A DNA stretch of 64,000 nucleotides from CAJXYS01 sp913063035 (GTDB lineage: Bacteria > Pseudomonadota > Alphaproteobacteria > Rhodobacterales > Rhodobacteraceae). This document shows positions 18,992 to 28,138 of the stretch, one piece after another. The stretch spans positions 310,001 to 374,000 of the forward strand of contig NZ_JBOCEG010000003.1 of assembly GCF_050586465.1 (NCBI RefSeq), written 5' to 3'. A program made the position numbers and the translations under genes. Under the pieces are notes generated by a model. The model made no database searches. It had not been told where the DNA came from and was given only the letters and a program-made list of their open reading frames with translations. Each line of letters begins with the position of its first letter. Positions within the stretch are counted from its first letter, which is position 1.

Positions 18992-19900
18992 TCAGCGCAG
19001 CGCGGCTGCCTCCTGGGCGGGCAGCCATGTCCAGTCTTTCATCTTTGCGCGGAACCAGCTGCGCTGGCGCTTGGCGTATTGCCGCGTGGCGACGACGGCC
19101 GCCGCCTCGGCCTCCTCGAGGCGCATTTCGCCGTCGAGATAGGCCATCAGTTCCGGTGCACCGATCGCGCGCGCCGAGGGCTGCGCCGGGTCCCAGCGCG
19201 GTCGGCGGGCGCGGGCCTCCTCCAGTGCGCCGCCGGCGATCATCTGGCCGAAGCGCGCCGCGATCCGGGGCGTGAGCCAGTCCTTGGGCGCGTCCAGAAC
19301 GAAGGCCCGGCACCGGGACAGCGGCAGCAGCGGCGGGCCGGTCCCGTCCTGCCAGGCCGCGAGGCCGCGGCCGGTCGCCTCCAGCACTTCCCAGGCGCGC
19401 TGGACGCGGACCGGGTTCTGCCGGTCGATGCGGTCATGGGTCGCCGGATCGCGCGTTGCCAGCTCCGCCCGCAGGGATGCGATGCCCGCCGCGGCGATCC
19501 GCGCCTCGGCGCGGGCGCGGATCTCGGCGGGCACCGGGGGGATCTCGGCCAGCCCCTCGGTCAGCGCCGTGAAATACAGCCCGGTGCCCCCGACGATGAC
19601 CGGGGTCCGGTCCGGTTCCCGGTCGAGCAGCGTGCCCAGCTCGCGCAGCCAGTCGCCCACGGAATAGGCGGTGTCGCAGGATACATGGCCGTATAGCCGG
19701 TGCGGCAGCGCCGATTCCTCGGCCGGCGTGGGGCGGGCGGTCAGCACGCGCCAGCAATCATAGACCTGCAGCGCGTCGGCATTGACAACCATGCCGCCGA
19801 GCCGGCGCGCGATGACCGCCGCCATCGCCGATTTGCCCGAAGCGGTCGGTCCGGCGATCAGCACCGGGGTGCCGGGGGTGAGGGTCGCGGGGTCGAACAT
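18992..19900 (-). CDS. miaA: tRNA dimethylallyltransferase
   Basis: MiaA transfers a dimethylallyl group to A37 of tRNAs reading UNN codons. The 302-residue length is typical. The P-loop is IAGPTASGKSAM near the N-terminus, followed by VVNADALQVYDCWRVLTARPT and VIVGGTGLYFTALTEGL, and a C-terminal RQYAKRQRSWFR motif. It starts at MFDPATLTPG; upstream in-frame codons run into the pyrH leader. It is divergent from pyrH. The 131 bases downstream to the AraC start show no clear terminator. Confidence 0.95.
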   Translation of the reverse strand: MFDPATLTPGTPVLIAGPTASGKSAMAAVIARRLGGMVVNADALQVYDCWRVLTARPTPAEESALPHRLYGHVSCDTAYSVGDWLRELGTLLDREPDRTPVIVGGTGLYFTALTEGLAEIPPVPAEIRARAEARIAAAGIASLRAELATRDPATHDRIDRQNPVRVQRAWEVLEATGRGLAAWQDGTGPPLLPLSRCRAFVLDAPKDWLTPRIAARFGQMIAGGALEEARARRPRWDPAQPSARAIGAPELMAYLDGEMRLEEAEAAAVVATRQYAKRQRSWFRAKMKDWTWLPAQEAAALR

Positions 19901-19997
19901 GCGGGCTCCAGGGACGATCGCGGTTATTGGCGTTGAACACCGGGCGCTTTTCCGACATTTTGCCCGGGGCGCCAAGCGGGACGAGGAGACGACGCGG

Positions 19998-20732
19998 ATG
20001 ACCGAGGCATCATCTTCAGACAAGACCACCAGATACAAGAGGGTGATGCTGAAAATCTCGGGCGAGGCGCTGATGGGCGACCAGGGCTACGGCCTGCACC
20101 CGCCCACCGTCGAGCGCGTCGCGCGCGAGGTCAAGAAGGTGCACGATCTCGGCGTCGAGGTCTGCATGGTGATCGGCGGCGGCAACGTCTTTCGCGGCCT
20201 GCAGGGTTCGGCCCAGGGCATGGAACGCACGACCGCCGATTACATGGGAATGCTGGCCACGGTCATGAACGCGCTGGCGATGCAGGCCGCGCTGGAGGCG
20301 CTGGGGGTCTACACCCGGGTGATCAGCGCGATCCCGATGGATCAGATCTGCGAGCCCTATATCCGACGCCGCGCGGTGCGCCACCTGGAAAAGCAGCGCG
20401 TGTGCATCTTCGCCGCCGGCACCGGCAACCCGTATTTCACGACCGACACGGCCGCGACGCTGCGCGCCAACGAAATGCAGTGCCAGGCCATCTTCAAGGG
20501 CACCAAGGTCGACGGGGTCTATGACAGCGATCCCGAGACGAACCCGGACGCGGTGCGCTACGACCGCGTCAGCTATGACGAGGTGCTGCAGAAGAACCTC
20601 AAGGTGATGGATGCCTCGGCGATCGCGCTGGCGCGCGACAACCGCCTGCCGATCATCGTCTTCTCGCTCGACGAGCCGGGCGGGTTCGAGGGCATCCTTC
20701 GCGGTGAAGGCACCTATACAATCGTGGAGTGA
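19998..20732 (+). CDS. pyrH: UMP kinase
   Basis: PyrH phosphorylates UMP to UDP in pyrimidine nucleotide synthesis and is a hexameric amino-acid-kinase-fold enzyme. At 244 residues it has YKRVMLKISGEALMG, VVIGGGN-type VCMVIGGGNVFRG, and GTGNPYFTTDTAATLRA, the bacterial UMP kinase signatures. The ATG at 19998 follows GAGGAG. It opens the run pyrH-frr-uppS-cdsA-dxr-rseP that is conserved across proteobacteria. A weak promoter-like TTGAAC-N17-CATTTT lies at 19933-19961. Confidence 0.97.
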   Translation: MTEASSSDKTTRYKRVMLKISGEALMGDQGYGLHPPTVERVAREVKKVHDLGVEVCMVIGGGNVFRGLQGSAQGMERTTADYMGMLATVMNALAMQAALEALGVYTRVISAIPMDQICEPYIRRRAVRHLEKQRVCIFAAGTGNPYFTTDTAATLRANEMQCQAIFKGTKVDGVYDSDPETNPDAVRYDRVSYDEVLQKNLKVMDASAIALARDNRLPIIVFSLDEPGGFEGILRGEGTYTIVE

Positions 20733-20773
20733 ACCGGGTATAGCTGACCCGGAAAGAAGAAAGCGAGACAGGC

Positions 20774-21340
20774 ATGGCAGACGACGACCTGGATATCGAC
20801 ATCGACGACCTGAAACGCCGCATGGACGGGGCGATGTCCGCCCTGCGCTCCGAGTTCGCGAGCCTGCGGACGGGACGGGCCTCGGCCTCCATGCTGGAAC
20901 CGGTGATGGTGGAGGCCTACGGCTCGACCATGCCGATCAACCAGTGCGGCACGGTCAACGTGCCCGAGCCGCGGATGATCACCGTCAATGTCTGGGACAA
21001 GAGCCTCGTGGGCGCGGTCGACAAGGCGATCCGGAATTCCGGGCTCGGCATCAACCCGGTGGTGGACGGCACCATCATCCGCCTGCCGATTCCCGAGCTG
21101 AACGAGGAACGCCGGCGCGAGCTGACCCGCGTCGCTGCGCAATACGCCGAGCAGGCCCGCGTCGCGGTCCGCAACCTTCGCAAGGACGGCATGGACCAGA
21201 TCAAGAAGGCCAAGGCCGCCGGCATGTCCGAGGACGACCAGAAGATCTGGCACGACGAGATCCAGGAGCTGACCGACGACTACATCAAGGCCGTGGACGA
21301 CGCGCTCGAGCACAAGCAACAGGAAATCATGCAGGTATGA
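20774..21340 (+). CDS. frr: Ribosome recycling factor
   Basis: RRF splits the post-termination ribosome together with EF-G. The 188-residue length fits the family. It shows the core RRMDGAMSALRSEFASLRTGRASASMLEPVMVEAYG and the C-terminal VRNLRKDGMDQIKKAKAAGMSEDDQK helix. The N-terminus is short and acidic (MADDDLDIDIDDLKRR). It lies 41 bases after pyrH and 48 before uppS. Confidence 0.97.
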   Translation: MADDDLDIDIDDLKRRMDGAMSALRSEFASLRTGRASASMLEPVMVEAYGSTMPINQCGTVNVPEPRMITVNVWDKSLVGAVDKAIRNSGLGINPVVDGTIIRLPIPELNEERRRELTRVAAQYAEQARVAVRNLRKDGMDQIKKAKAAGMSEDDQKIWHDEIQELTDDYIKAVDDALEHKQQEIMQV

Positions 21341-21388
21341 CGGGACGGCGCGGGCCTCGCGGGGACAACGTGAAAGGGGATCCGTAGC

Positions 21389-22117
21389 ATGGCCGATGGC
21401 ACGGTTCCGGCAGCGGCGGGCGACATGCACGTGGCGATCATCATGGACGGCAACGGCCGCTGGGCGCAGCGCCGCGGGCGGCCGCGGCTCTTCGGCCACC
21501 AGGCCGGCGCCCGCCGGGTGCGCGACATCGTCGAGGCCTGCCCGGACCTGGGCGTGCGCTACCTGACCATCTTCGCCTTCTCGACCGAGAACTGGAAACG
21601 CACCCAGACCGAGGTCTCGGGGCTGATGAGCCTCTTCCGCCGCTACATCCGGAACGAGGCCGCGCGGCTCCTGCGCAAGGGCGTGCGCGTGCGGTTCATC
21701 GGCGACCGGGTGCGGCTGGATCCCAAGCTGGTCGAGATGATGGACGAGCTGGAGGCGATGACCTCCGGCAACGACACAGTGCACTTGACCATCGCGCTCA
21801 ACTACGGCGGCCGCGACGAGGTCGCGCGCGCCACCCAGCGGCTGGCCCGCGAGGTCGCCGCCGGGCGGCTCGCCCCCGACGCCGTCGATGCCGAGACCCT
21901 GGCGGGGTTCCTCGACACCCATGTTCTGCCCGATCCCGATCTCGTGATCCGCACCAGCGGCGAGGCGCGGATCTCGAACTTCCTGCTCTGGCAGTCGGCC
22001 TATGCCGAATACGACTTCGTCGACACGCTCTGGCCCGACTTCACGCCCGAGGATTTCGCGCGCTGCCTGTCGCGGTTTTCCAAGCGCGACCGCCGTTTCG
22101 GTGCGGTGGCCGGATGA
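21389..22117 (+). CDS. uppS: Undecaprenyl diphosphate synthase
   Basis: UppS builds the C55 isoprenoid carrier for peptidoglycan and O-antigen by cis-condensation of isopentenyl diphosphate. At 242 residues it shows the catalytic IIMDGNGRWAQRRG motif, the FGHQAGARRVRDIV helix, FAFSTENWKR and the C-terminal LVIRTSGEARISNFLLWQSAYAEYDF signature. Its stop overlaps the cdsA start by 4 bases (ATGA), so the two are translationally coupled. Its C5 substrate is supplied through dxr in the same operon. Confidence 0.97.
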   Translation: MADGTVPAAAGDMHVAIIMDGNGRWAQRRGRPRLFGHQAGARRVRDIVEACPDLGVRYLTIFAFSTENWKRTQTEVSGLMSLFRRYIRNEAARLLRKGVRVRFIGDRVRLDPKLVEMMDELEAMTSGNDTVHLTIALNYGGRDEVARATQRLAREVAAGRLAPDAVDAETLAGFLDTHVLPDPDLVIRTSGEARISNFLLWQSAYAEYDFVDTLWPDFTPEDFARCLSRFSKRDRRFGAVAG

Positions 22118-22914
22118 CGGGAGCCGGGGGCAGCTTTCCCGATCTCGCGCTTCGCACGACTTCCGGCGTCCTGATCGCCGCGCTTGGGCTCGGGGCGATC
22201 TGGGTGGGTGGCATCGTCTTCCTGGCGCTGGCCGCGGCCATCGCGGCGCTGATGGTGTGGGAACTGGCCCGGATGCTCGACCCCGACGGGCGGCGCCGGA
22301 TCGCCGTGCTGCTGGCCGGCGTCGCCGGCGTCGCGGTGGCCGCGGCGCTCAACCTGCCGCCGCCCTGGGACGTGCTCGACGTGGTGCTGATCGCGGCGTT
22401 TGCCCTGGTGCTGCCGGCCGGGCAGCGCCGGGTCTTCGCGCTGGTGAGCCTCGGGATCGTGCTGGCCTCGGTCAGCATGGTTCTGCTGCGCGCGGGCCAC
22501 GGGCCGTACTGGATGTTCTGGCTGGCGCTCGTCGTCGTGGCCTCCGACGTGGCGGGATATTTCGCGGGGCGGTTCTTCGGCGGGCCGAAGTTCTGGCCGC
22601 GCATCAGCCCCAAGAAGACCTGGTCGGGCACGGTCGCGGGTTGGCTCGGCGCGGCCGCCGTGGGCGCGGCCTTCATGCAGCCGCTCGGGGCAGGGGGCAT
22701 GCTGGTGGCGCTGTCGGTGATCGCCGCGATGGCGGCGCAGGCGGGCGACATCGCCGAGAGCTGGGTCAAGCGTCGCATGTCGGTCAAGGACGCCTCGGCG
22801 ATCCTGCCCGGCCATGGCGGCCTGATGGATCGCTTCGACGGGCTGACGGGCGCGGCGCTGTTCCTGTTCCTGTATCAGCAGCTGGCGGCCTTCCCGCCGG
22901 CAGCGGGAGGCTGA
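22114..22914 (+). CDS. cdsA: Phosphatidate cytidylyltransferase
   Basis: CdsA makes CDP-diacylglycerol, the precursor of all membrane phospholipids, in the inner membrane. The 266-residue protein is largely hydrophobic with about seven helices. The family signature is VKRRMSVKDASAILPGHGGLMDRFDGLTG near residues 220-250, preceded by the conserved KKTWSGTVAGW segment. It is coupled to uppS by overlap, with 3 bases between its stop and the GTG of dxr. Confidence 0.96.
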   Translation: MTGAGGSFPDLALRTTSGVLIAALGLGAIWVGGIVFLALAAAIAALMVWELARMLDPDGRRRIAVLLAGVAGVAVAAALNLPPPWDVLDVVLIAAFALVLPAGQRRVFALVSLGIVLASVSMVLLRAGHGPYWMFWLALVVVASDVAGYFAGRFFGGPKFWPRISPKKTWSGTVAGWLGAAAVGAAFMQPLGAGGMLVALSVIAAMAAQAGDIAESWVKRRMSVKDASAILPGHGGLMDRFDGLTGAALFLFLYQQLAAFPPAAGG

Positions 22915-22917
22915 GAC

Positions 22918-24099
22918 GTGCGGCGCATCTCGATCTTCGGGGCGACCGGCTCCATCGGGGAGAACACGATCGACCTCGTGCGCCGGCAGGGCGGGCCGGA
23001 GGCGTTCCGCACCGTGGCCCTGACCGGCGGGCGGAACGTGACCCGCCTGGCGGAACTTGCCCGCGAACTCGATGCCGACATCGCGGTGACGGCCTATCCC
23101 GAGTGCCTGGGCGCGCTTCGCGAGGCGCTTGCGGGCAGCCGGACCGAGGCCGCCGCCGGCCCCGAGGCGCTGGCCGAGGCCGCGGATCGGCCGGTCGACT
23201 GGACGATGTCGGCCATCGTGGGCGCGGCCGGGCTGGTGCCCGGGCTGCGGTCGCTGCGCCACGGCGGCACGCTGGCGCTGGCCAACAAGGAAAGCCTGGT
23301 CTGCGCGGGCGCGCTCATGATGGCCGAGGCCGTGCGCCACGGCGCGCGCATCCTGCCGGTCGACAGCGAGCATTCGGCGATCTTCCAGGCGCTGCAAGGC
23401 GAGGATCGCGCCCGTGCCGAGCGGGTGATCATCACCGCCTCGGGCGGACCCTTCCGCGACTGGACGGCCGCGCAGCTGGCCGCGGCCACGCCGGAACAGG
23501 CGGCGGCGCATCCCAACTGGGTCATGGGCCAGCGCATTTCGATCGACAGCGCGAGCCTGTTCAACAAGGCGCTCGAGATGATCGAGGCGCGCGAGTTCTT
23601 CGGCTTCGCGCCCGAGCAGATCGAGGTGCTGGTGCATCCGCAATCCATCGTCCACGCGCTGGTGGGGTTCGCGGATGGCGGGCTGATGGCGCATCTGGGC
23701 CCGGCCGACATGCGCCACGCCATCGGCTACGCGCTGAGCTGGCCCGACCGTGCCGCGCTGCCGGTGGAACGGCTGGACCTTGCACGGATCGGGCAGCTGG
23801 AGTTCCGCGCGCCCGACGAGATGCGCTTCCCGGCGGTGCGGCTCGCGCGCGAGGTGATGGCGCGAGGCGGGCTGGCCGGCGCGGCCTTCAACGCCGCCAA
23901 GGAGGCCGCGCTCGACGCGTTCCTCGCCGCGGAGATCCGCTTTCCCGACATGGCGGGCTGCGTTGAGGCGGTATTGGGGCAGCTCGATGCCGCGGGGAAC
24001 CTGACTTCTGCCACAATCGACCTTGATAAAGTGCAGGCGGTGGACCATTTGGCTCGATTGAAGACAGCCGAGGCCGCCCGGAAAACAGGCAAGAACTGA
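22918..24099 (+). CDS. dxr: 1-deoxy-D-xylulose 5-phosphate reductoisomerase
   Basis: Dxr catalyses the committed step of the methylerythritol phosphate isoprenoid pathway, making MEP with NADPH. At 393 residues, the NADPH fold is ISIFGATGSIGENT, followed by the KESLVCAG segment, PVDSEHSAIFQAL and MGQRISIDSASLFNKALE, which hold the metal and substrate residues. The start codon is GTG, 3 bases after cdsA. Together with uppS it links isoprenoid supply and carrier synthesis in one operon. Confidence 0.97.
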   Translation: MRRISIFGATGSIGENTIDLVRRQGGPEAFRTVALTGGRNVTRLAELARELDADIAVTAYPECLGALREALAGSRTEAAAGPEALAEAADRPVDWTMSAIVGAAGLVPGLRSLRHGGTLALANKESLVCAGALMMAEAVRHGARILPVDSEHSAIFQALQGEDRARAERVIITASGGPFRDWTAAQLAAATPEQAAAHPNWVMGQRISIDSASLFNKALEMIEAREFFGFAPEQIEVLVHPQSIVHALVGFADGGLMAHLGPADMRHAIGYALSWPDRAALPVERLDLARIGQLEFRAPDEMRFPAVRLAREVMARGGLAGAAFNAAKEAALDAFLAAEIRFPDMAGCVEAVLGQLDAAGNLTSATIDLDKVQAVDHLARLKTAEAARKTGKN

Positions 24100-24107
24100 G
24101 GACAGTT

Positions 24108-25448
24108 TTGGATTTCGTTAGCTTTCTCCCTTCCGTTGGCGGCTTCGCGATGACGGTGCTGGCCTTCATCGTCGCGCTCAGCGTCATCGTTTTCGTCCAT
24201 GAATACGGTCACTACATCGTCGGGCGCTGGTCCGGCATCAAGGCAGAGATCTTCTCGCTCGGTTTCGGGCCGGTGCTGGCGGCCTGGACCGACAAGCGCG
24301 GCACGCGCTGGCAGATCGCGGCGCTGCCCTTCGGCGGCTACGTGAAGTTCCTCGGGGACTCGGACGCGGCCAGCGGCAAGGACGCCGAGGGCATCGAGGA
24401 TCTCTCCAGCGACGAGCGGCGCCACACTATGCATGGCGCGCCGCTCTGGGCGCGCACGGCCACGGTGGCCGCGGGACCCGTGGCGAATTTCATCCTGTCG
24501 ATCCTTGTCTTCGGGGGCGTGGTGATGGCCACCGGCGTCGCCACCGAGGAGCCCGCCGTCGGCGATGTGAAACCGATGCCGGCGGAGATCGCCGTCGGGC
24601 TGGAGCCCGGCGACCGCATCGCCGCCATCGACGGGGTCCAGACACCCGATTACACCGCCTTCTACGAATATGCCCGCGAGGCCGCGCCGACGCCGCAAAA
24701 GGACTACACCGTCGCCCGCGCCGGAACCGAGACGACCGTGCCGGGCCCGTTCCCGCTGCCGCCCCTGATCGAGACCGTGCAGCCGCAATCGGCCGCGCTC
24801 TCGGCCGGGCTGCAGGCGGGCGACCTGATCCGGGCGGTCGACGGGCAGCCGATCTGGGCCTTCCACCAGCTCCAGGAAATCGTGGCGGCCTCGGACGGCG
24901 CGCCGCTAGGGCTGACCGTCTGGCGCGCGGGCGAGGAGCTGGAGTTCAAGCTGATCCCGAAGCTCGTCGACCTGCCCAATGGCGAGGGCGGCTGGGAACA
25001 GCGCACGATGATCGGCATCTCGGGCGGCACCTTCTTCGAGCCGCGCACCTACACGCCCGGCCCGGTCGAGGCGCTGGGACTCGGGGTCGACAGGACCTGG
25101 GCGGTCGTCAACGGCAGCCTGAGCGGGCTCTGGCACATGGTCACCGGCGCGATCAGCGCCTGTAACCTGCAAGGCCCCATCGGCATCGCCGAGACCTCGG
25201 GCGCCGCCGCGCGCCAGGGTCTCGAGAGCTTCGTCTGGTTCATCGCCGTGCTCTCGACCGCGGTGGGGCTGCTCAACCTCTTCCCCGTGCCGGTGCTCGA
25301 TGGCGGGCACCTGGTCTTCTTCGGCTACGAGGCCGTCACCGGCCGCCCGCCGAGCGACAAGGCCCTGCGCATCATGATGGCGATCGGGCTCGCGCTGATC
25401 CTGACGCTGATGGTCTTTGCCCTCACAAATGACCTTTTCTGTCCGTAA
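24108..25448 (+). CDS. rseP: Site-2 protease RseP
   Basis: An inner-membrane zinc metalloprotease that performs the second, intramembrane cut of anti-sigma factors in envelope stress. The 446-residue protein has the zinc motif HEYGH at residues 31-35 in the first helix, a PDZ region (PAEIAVGLEPGDRIAAIDGV and SAGLQAGDLIRAVDGQP, so two PDZ-like units) and the second active-site motif NLFPVPVLDGGHL near the C-terminus. The start codon appears to be TTG at 24108, after GAGGAC; an ATG at residue 14 is the alternative. It is followed by a tiny membrane gene and a terminator. Confidence 0.93.
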   Translation: MDFVSFLPSVGGFAMTVLAFIVALSVIVFVHEYGHYIVGRWSGIKAEIFSLGFGPVLAAWTDKRGTRWQIAALPFGGYVKFLGDSDAASGKDAEGIEDLSSDERRHTMHGAPLWARTATVAAGPVANFILSILVFGGVVMATGVATEEPAVGDVKPMPAEIAVGLEPGDRIAAIDGVQTPDYTAFYEYAREAAPTPQKDYTVARAGTETTVPGPFPLPPLIETVQPQSAALSAGLQAGDLIRAVDGQPIWAFHQLQEIVAASDGAPLGLTVWRAGEELEFKLIPKLVDLPNGEGGWEQRTMIGISGGTFFEPRTYTPGPVEALGLGVDRTWAVVNGSLSGLWHMVTGAISACNLQGPIGIAETSGAAARQGLESFVWFIAVLSTAVGLLNLFPVPVLDGGHLVFFGYEAVTGRPPSDKALRIMMAIGLALILTLMVFALTNDLFCP

Positions 25449-25516
25449 CTTGGCCCAAATCCCGTCACAATCTCGGGGTAGCCATGTCCGGAAGCAGAAA
25501 AACGGAGGCGAGGATC

Positions 25517-25642
25517 ATGCATAGCGCCGAAGACAAGCAATCCGGACTGGCCGTCCTGGTGGACCTGAACGCGGACTGGCTCATGTGGGTCGTCGCGATC
25601 TGGACGGTGCTCGGCTCGATCGCCTGGCTGGCCTCGATCTGA
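25517..25642 (+). CDS. 41-residue Trp-rich single-pass membrane protein
   Basis: A frame from ATG at 25517 to TGA at 25640-25642 encodes 41 residues. The N-terminal ~13 residues are polar (MHSAEDKQSG). One hydrophobic stretch from about residue 20 to 40 carries four tryptophans (ADWLMWVVAIWTVLGSIAWLASI). A GGAGG ribosome site lies 9 bases upstream, and the gene sits between rseP and the operon terminator. No family is recognised. Position and ribosome site argue that it is translated, possibly as an envelope-associated small protein of the rseP operon. Confidence 0.55.
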   Translation: MHSAEDKQSGLAVLVDLNADWLMWVVAIWTVLGSIAWLASI

Positions 25643-25686
25643 GACGGCGGCGCAGCCGCGAAACGCTGATTTTGCGCAACGGATGG

Positions 25687-25714
25687 ACGGCCCGGCAACG
25701 CCCGGGCCGTTTTG
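25687..25714 (+). terminator. Terminator ending the pyrH-rseP operon
   Basis: ACGGCCCGG (25687-25695) and CCGGGCCGT (25702-25710) form a perfect 9-bp stem with a 6-base loop, followed by TTTTGCTTTGC. The next promoter starts 11 bases later. Confidence 0.85.
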
Positions 25715-25724
25715 CTTTGCGCTT

Positions 25725-25753
25725 TTGACAACCCACCCCTTACTCTCTATGCA
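25725..25753 (+). promoter_or_regulatory. bamA operon promoter
   Basis: Perfect -35 TTGACA (25725-25730), a 17-base spacer and -10 TATGCA (25748-25753), just after the upstream terminator and 36 bases before the bamA ATG. Confidence 0.7.
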
Positions 25754-25788
25754 GACTCGGGCATTTTCTACCAAGCGGGGCGTACGGG

Positions 25789-28134
25789 ATGAGGCAGTAC
25801 AGGGGCGGTGTCGGCAGGCGTATCAGCGGGGCGGACACGGTTCGCGGGGTCCTGCTCGCCATGGGTCTGGTGCTGTTCGGCGCGGTGGCGCCGCAGGCCC
25901 AGGCACAGAGCGAAAACTACAGCTTCTCGAGCATCGCGATTGAGGGCAACCAGCGCATCGAGACGCCGACGATCCTGAGATACGTGGATATCGCGCGCGG
26001 CGAGGCCGTCACCGCCGGCCAGCTGAACGACGCCTACCAGAGCCTGATCAATTCCGGCCTCTTCGAATCGGTCGAGCTCGTTCCCTCAGGCAACCGCCTG
26101 GTGATCCGTGTCGAGGAATTCCCCACGATCAACGTCATCAATTTCGAAGGCAACCGCCGCATCAATGACGAGACCCTCGCCGGGGTCGTCGACTCCCAGC
26201 CGCGCCGCGTCTACAGCCCGTCCCAGGCCGAGGCCGACGCCGCCGCCATCGCCGAGGCCTACCGCCAGTCCGGCCGGTTCTCGGCCGCGGTCAACCCGGT
26301 CATCATCGAGCGGTCCGACAACCGCGTCGATCTCGTCTTCGAGATCCGCGAGGGCCGCGTGATCGAGATCGAGCGGCTGAGTTTCGTGGGCAACCGCGAC
26401 TTTTCCGACCGGCGCCTGCGCCGCGTGCTCGAAACCAAGCAGGCCGGCCTGCTGCGCCGCCTGATCCAGCGCGATACCTTCGTCGAGGAGCGGATCGAGT
26501 TCGACAAGCAGGTGCTGCGCGATTTCTATGCCTCGCGCGGCTACGTGGATTTCCGCATCCTCTCCGTCACCTCCGAGTTCTCGCGCGAGCGCAACGCCTT
26601 CTTCCTGACCTTCCGCATCGAGGAAGGGCAGTCCTTCGACTTCGGCCAGCTGACCGCGAGCTCCGATCTGCCCGAGATCGACCCCGCGGAATACCGCGCC
26701 CTGCTCACGATACGGCCCGGCGTCACCTATTCGCCGACGCTGCTCGACCGGGCGATCGCGCGGATGGAACGCTACGCGATCCAGCAGGGGCTCAACTTCA
26801 TCCGGGTGGATCCGCAGATCACCCGCAACCCCGAGACCCGCACGCTGGACGTCGACTTCCAGATCGTGCAGGGCGAACGCGTCTTCGTCGAGCGCATCGA
26901 CATCGAGGGCAACACGACCACGCTCGACCGCGTCATCCGGCGGCAGTTCAACACGGTGGAGGGCGACCCGTTCAATCCCCGCGCGATCCGGCAGTCCGCC
27001 GAACGCATCCGCGCGCTCGGCTTCTTCGGCCGCGCCGATGTCGAAACGCGCGAGGGCACCCGGCCGCAAAGCGTAATCGTCGACGTCGATGTCGAGGAAC
27101 AGCCGACGGGCTCTCTCGGCTTCGGGCTCAGCTACGGCACCGACCAGGGTGTCGGCGCCTCGGTCAATTTCAGCGAGACCAATTTCCTCGGGCGGGGGCA
27201 GACGCTGCGGTTCTCGATCGAGAGCGGCACCTCGAGCCAGGACTCCGAGCTGACCTTCATCGAGCCGGCCTTCCTCGACCGCGACCTCGAGCTTGGCCTG
27301 AGCCTGTCCTACCGGACCACGACCGACGACGAATTCGCGAGCTACGACACCAAGCGCATCCGCTTCTCGCCGAGCCTCGAGTTTCCGGTCAGCGAATACG
27401 GCCGCCTGGGCGTCCGCTACTTCGTGGCCGAGGACGAGATCAGCAACGTGAGCGGTAACCTGTCGCCGGTGATCGCGGCCGACGAGGGCTCCGCGATCAG
27501 CAGCGGCATCGGCTACACCTACAGCTTCGACACCCGTGGCCGCGGGCTCGACCCGACGCGGGGCGTGGTGCTGCGCTTCAGCCAGGACTTCGCCGGGCTG
27601 GGCGGCGACCAGGAATACATCAAGACCACGGCGCTGGCCGGGGTCGAGCGCAAGATCCTCAACGAGGAGGTGACGTTGCGCGCCGAGATCGAGGGCGGGG
27701 CGCTGACCATGCTCTCGGGCGAGTCCCGCGTGTCCGACCGCTTCTTCCTCAGCTCGCGGCAGATGCGCGGCTTCGAGTATCTCGGGCTGGGGCCGCGGGA
27801 ACGCGACGCTGCCTACGAAGACGATGCGCTCGGCGGCAATTACTACACCGTTGCCCGGATCGAGGCGGCCTTCCCGCTGGGCCTGCCCGAGGAATACGGG
27901 ATTTCCGGCGGGGTCTTCGCGGATATGGGCTCGGTGTGGGGCCTGGACTACGCGAGCGGTTTCAGCGGAACGACACAGTTCGACGACGAGTTCGCCATCC
28001 GCTCGGCGATCGGGTTCTCGGTCTTCTGGGACACCGCCATCGGCCCGCTGCGCTTCAACTTCTCGAAGGCGCTGCAGAAGGAAGACTACGACCGCGAGCG
28101 CAATTTCGACCTGACGATCCAGACCCGGTTCTGA
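25789..28134 (+). CDS. bamA: Outer membrane protein assembly factor BamA
   Basis: BamA inserts beta-barrel proteins into the outer membrane. The 781-residue protein has a signal peptide with an extended n-region (residues 1-40, ending QAQAQS), five POTRA repeats over about 45-370 (for example FEGNRRINDETLAGVV and IDIEGNTTTLDRVIRRQF) and a C-terminal 16-strand barrel. It ends with the aromatic signature FDLTIQTRF. The lid-loop VRGF/Y-type motif reads MRGFEYLGLGPR. An alternative start at 25861 would shorten the n-region. It begins the operon bamA-skp-fabZ-lpxA-lpxI-lpxB. Confidence 0.95.
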   Translation: MRQYRGGVGRRISGADTVRGVLLAMGLVLFGAVAPQAQAQSENYSFSSIAIEGNQRIETPTILRYVDIARGEAVTAGQLNDAYQSLINSGLFESVELVPSGNRLVIRVEEFPTINVINFEGNRRINDETLAGVVDSQPRRVYSPSQAEADAAAIAEAYRQSGRFSAAVNPVIIERSDNRVDLVFEIREGRVIEIERLSFVGNRDFSDRRLRRVLETKQAGLLRRLIQRDTFVEERIEFDKQVLRDFYASRGYVDFRILSVTSEFSRERNAFFLTFRIEEGQSFDFGQLTASSDLPEIDPAEYRALLTIRPGVTYSPTLLDRAIARMERYAIQQGLNFIRVDPQITRNPETRTLDVDFQIVQGERVFVERIDIEGNTTTLDRVIRRQFNTVEGDPFNPRAIRQSAERIRALGFFGRADVETREGTRPQSVIVDVDVEEQPTGSLGFGLSYGTDQGVGASVNFSETNFLGRGQTLRFSIESGTSSQDSELTFIEPAFLDRDLELGLSLSYRTTTDDEFASYDTKRIRFSPSLEFPVSEYGRLGVRYFVAEDEISNVSGNLSPVIAADEGSAISSGIGYTYSFDTRGRGLDPTRGVVLRFSQDFAGLGGDQEYIKTTALAGVERKILNEEVTLRAEIEGGALTMLSGESRVSDRFFLSSRQMRGFEYLGLGPRERDAAYEDDALGGNYYTVARIEAAFPLGLPEEYGISGGVFADMGSVWGLDYASGFSGTTQFDDEFAIRSAIGFSVFWDTAIGPLRFNFSKALQKEDYDRERNFDLTIQTRF

Positions 28135-28138
28135 TCCC

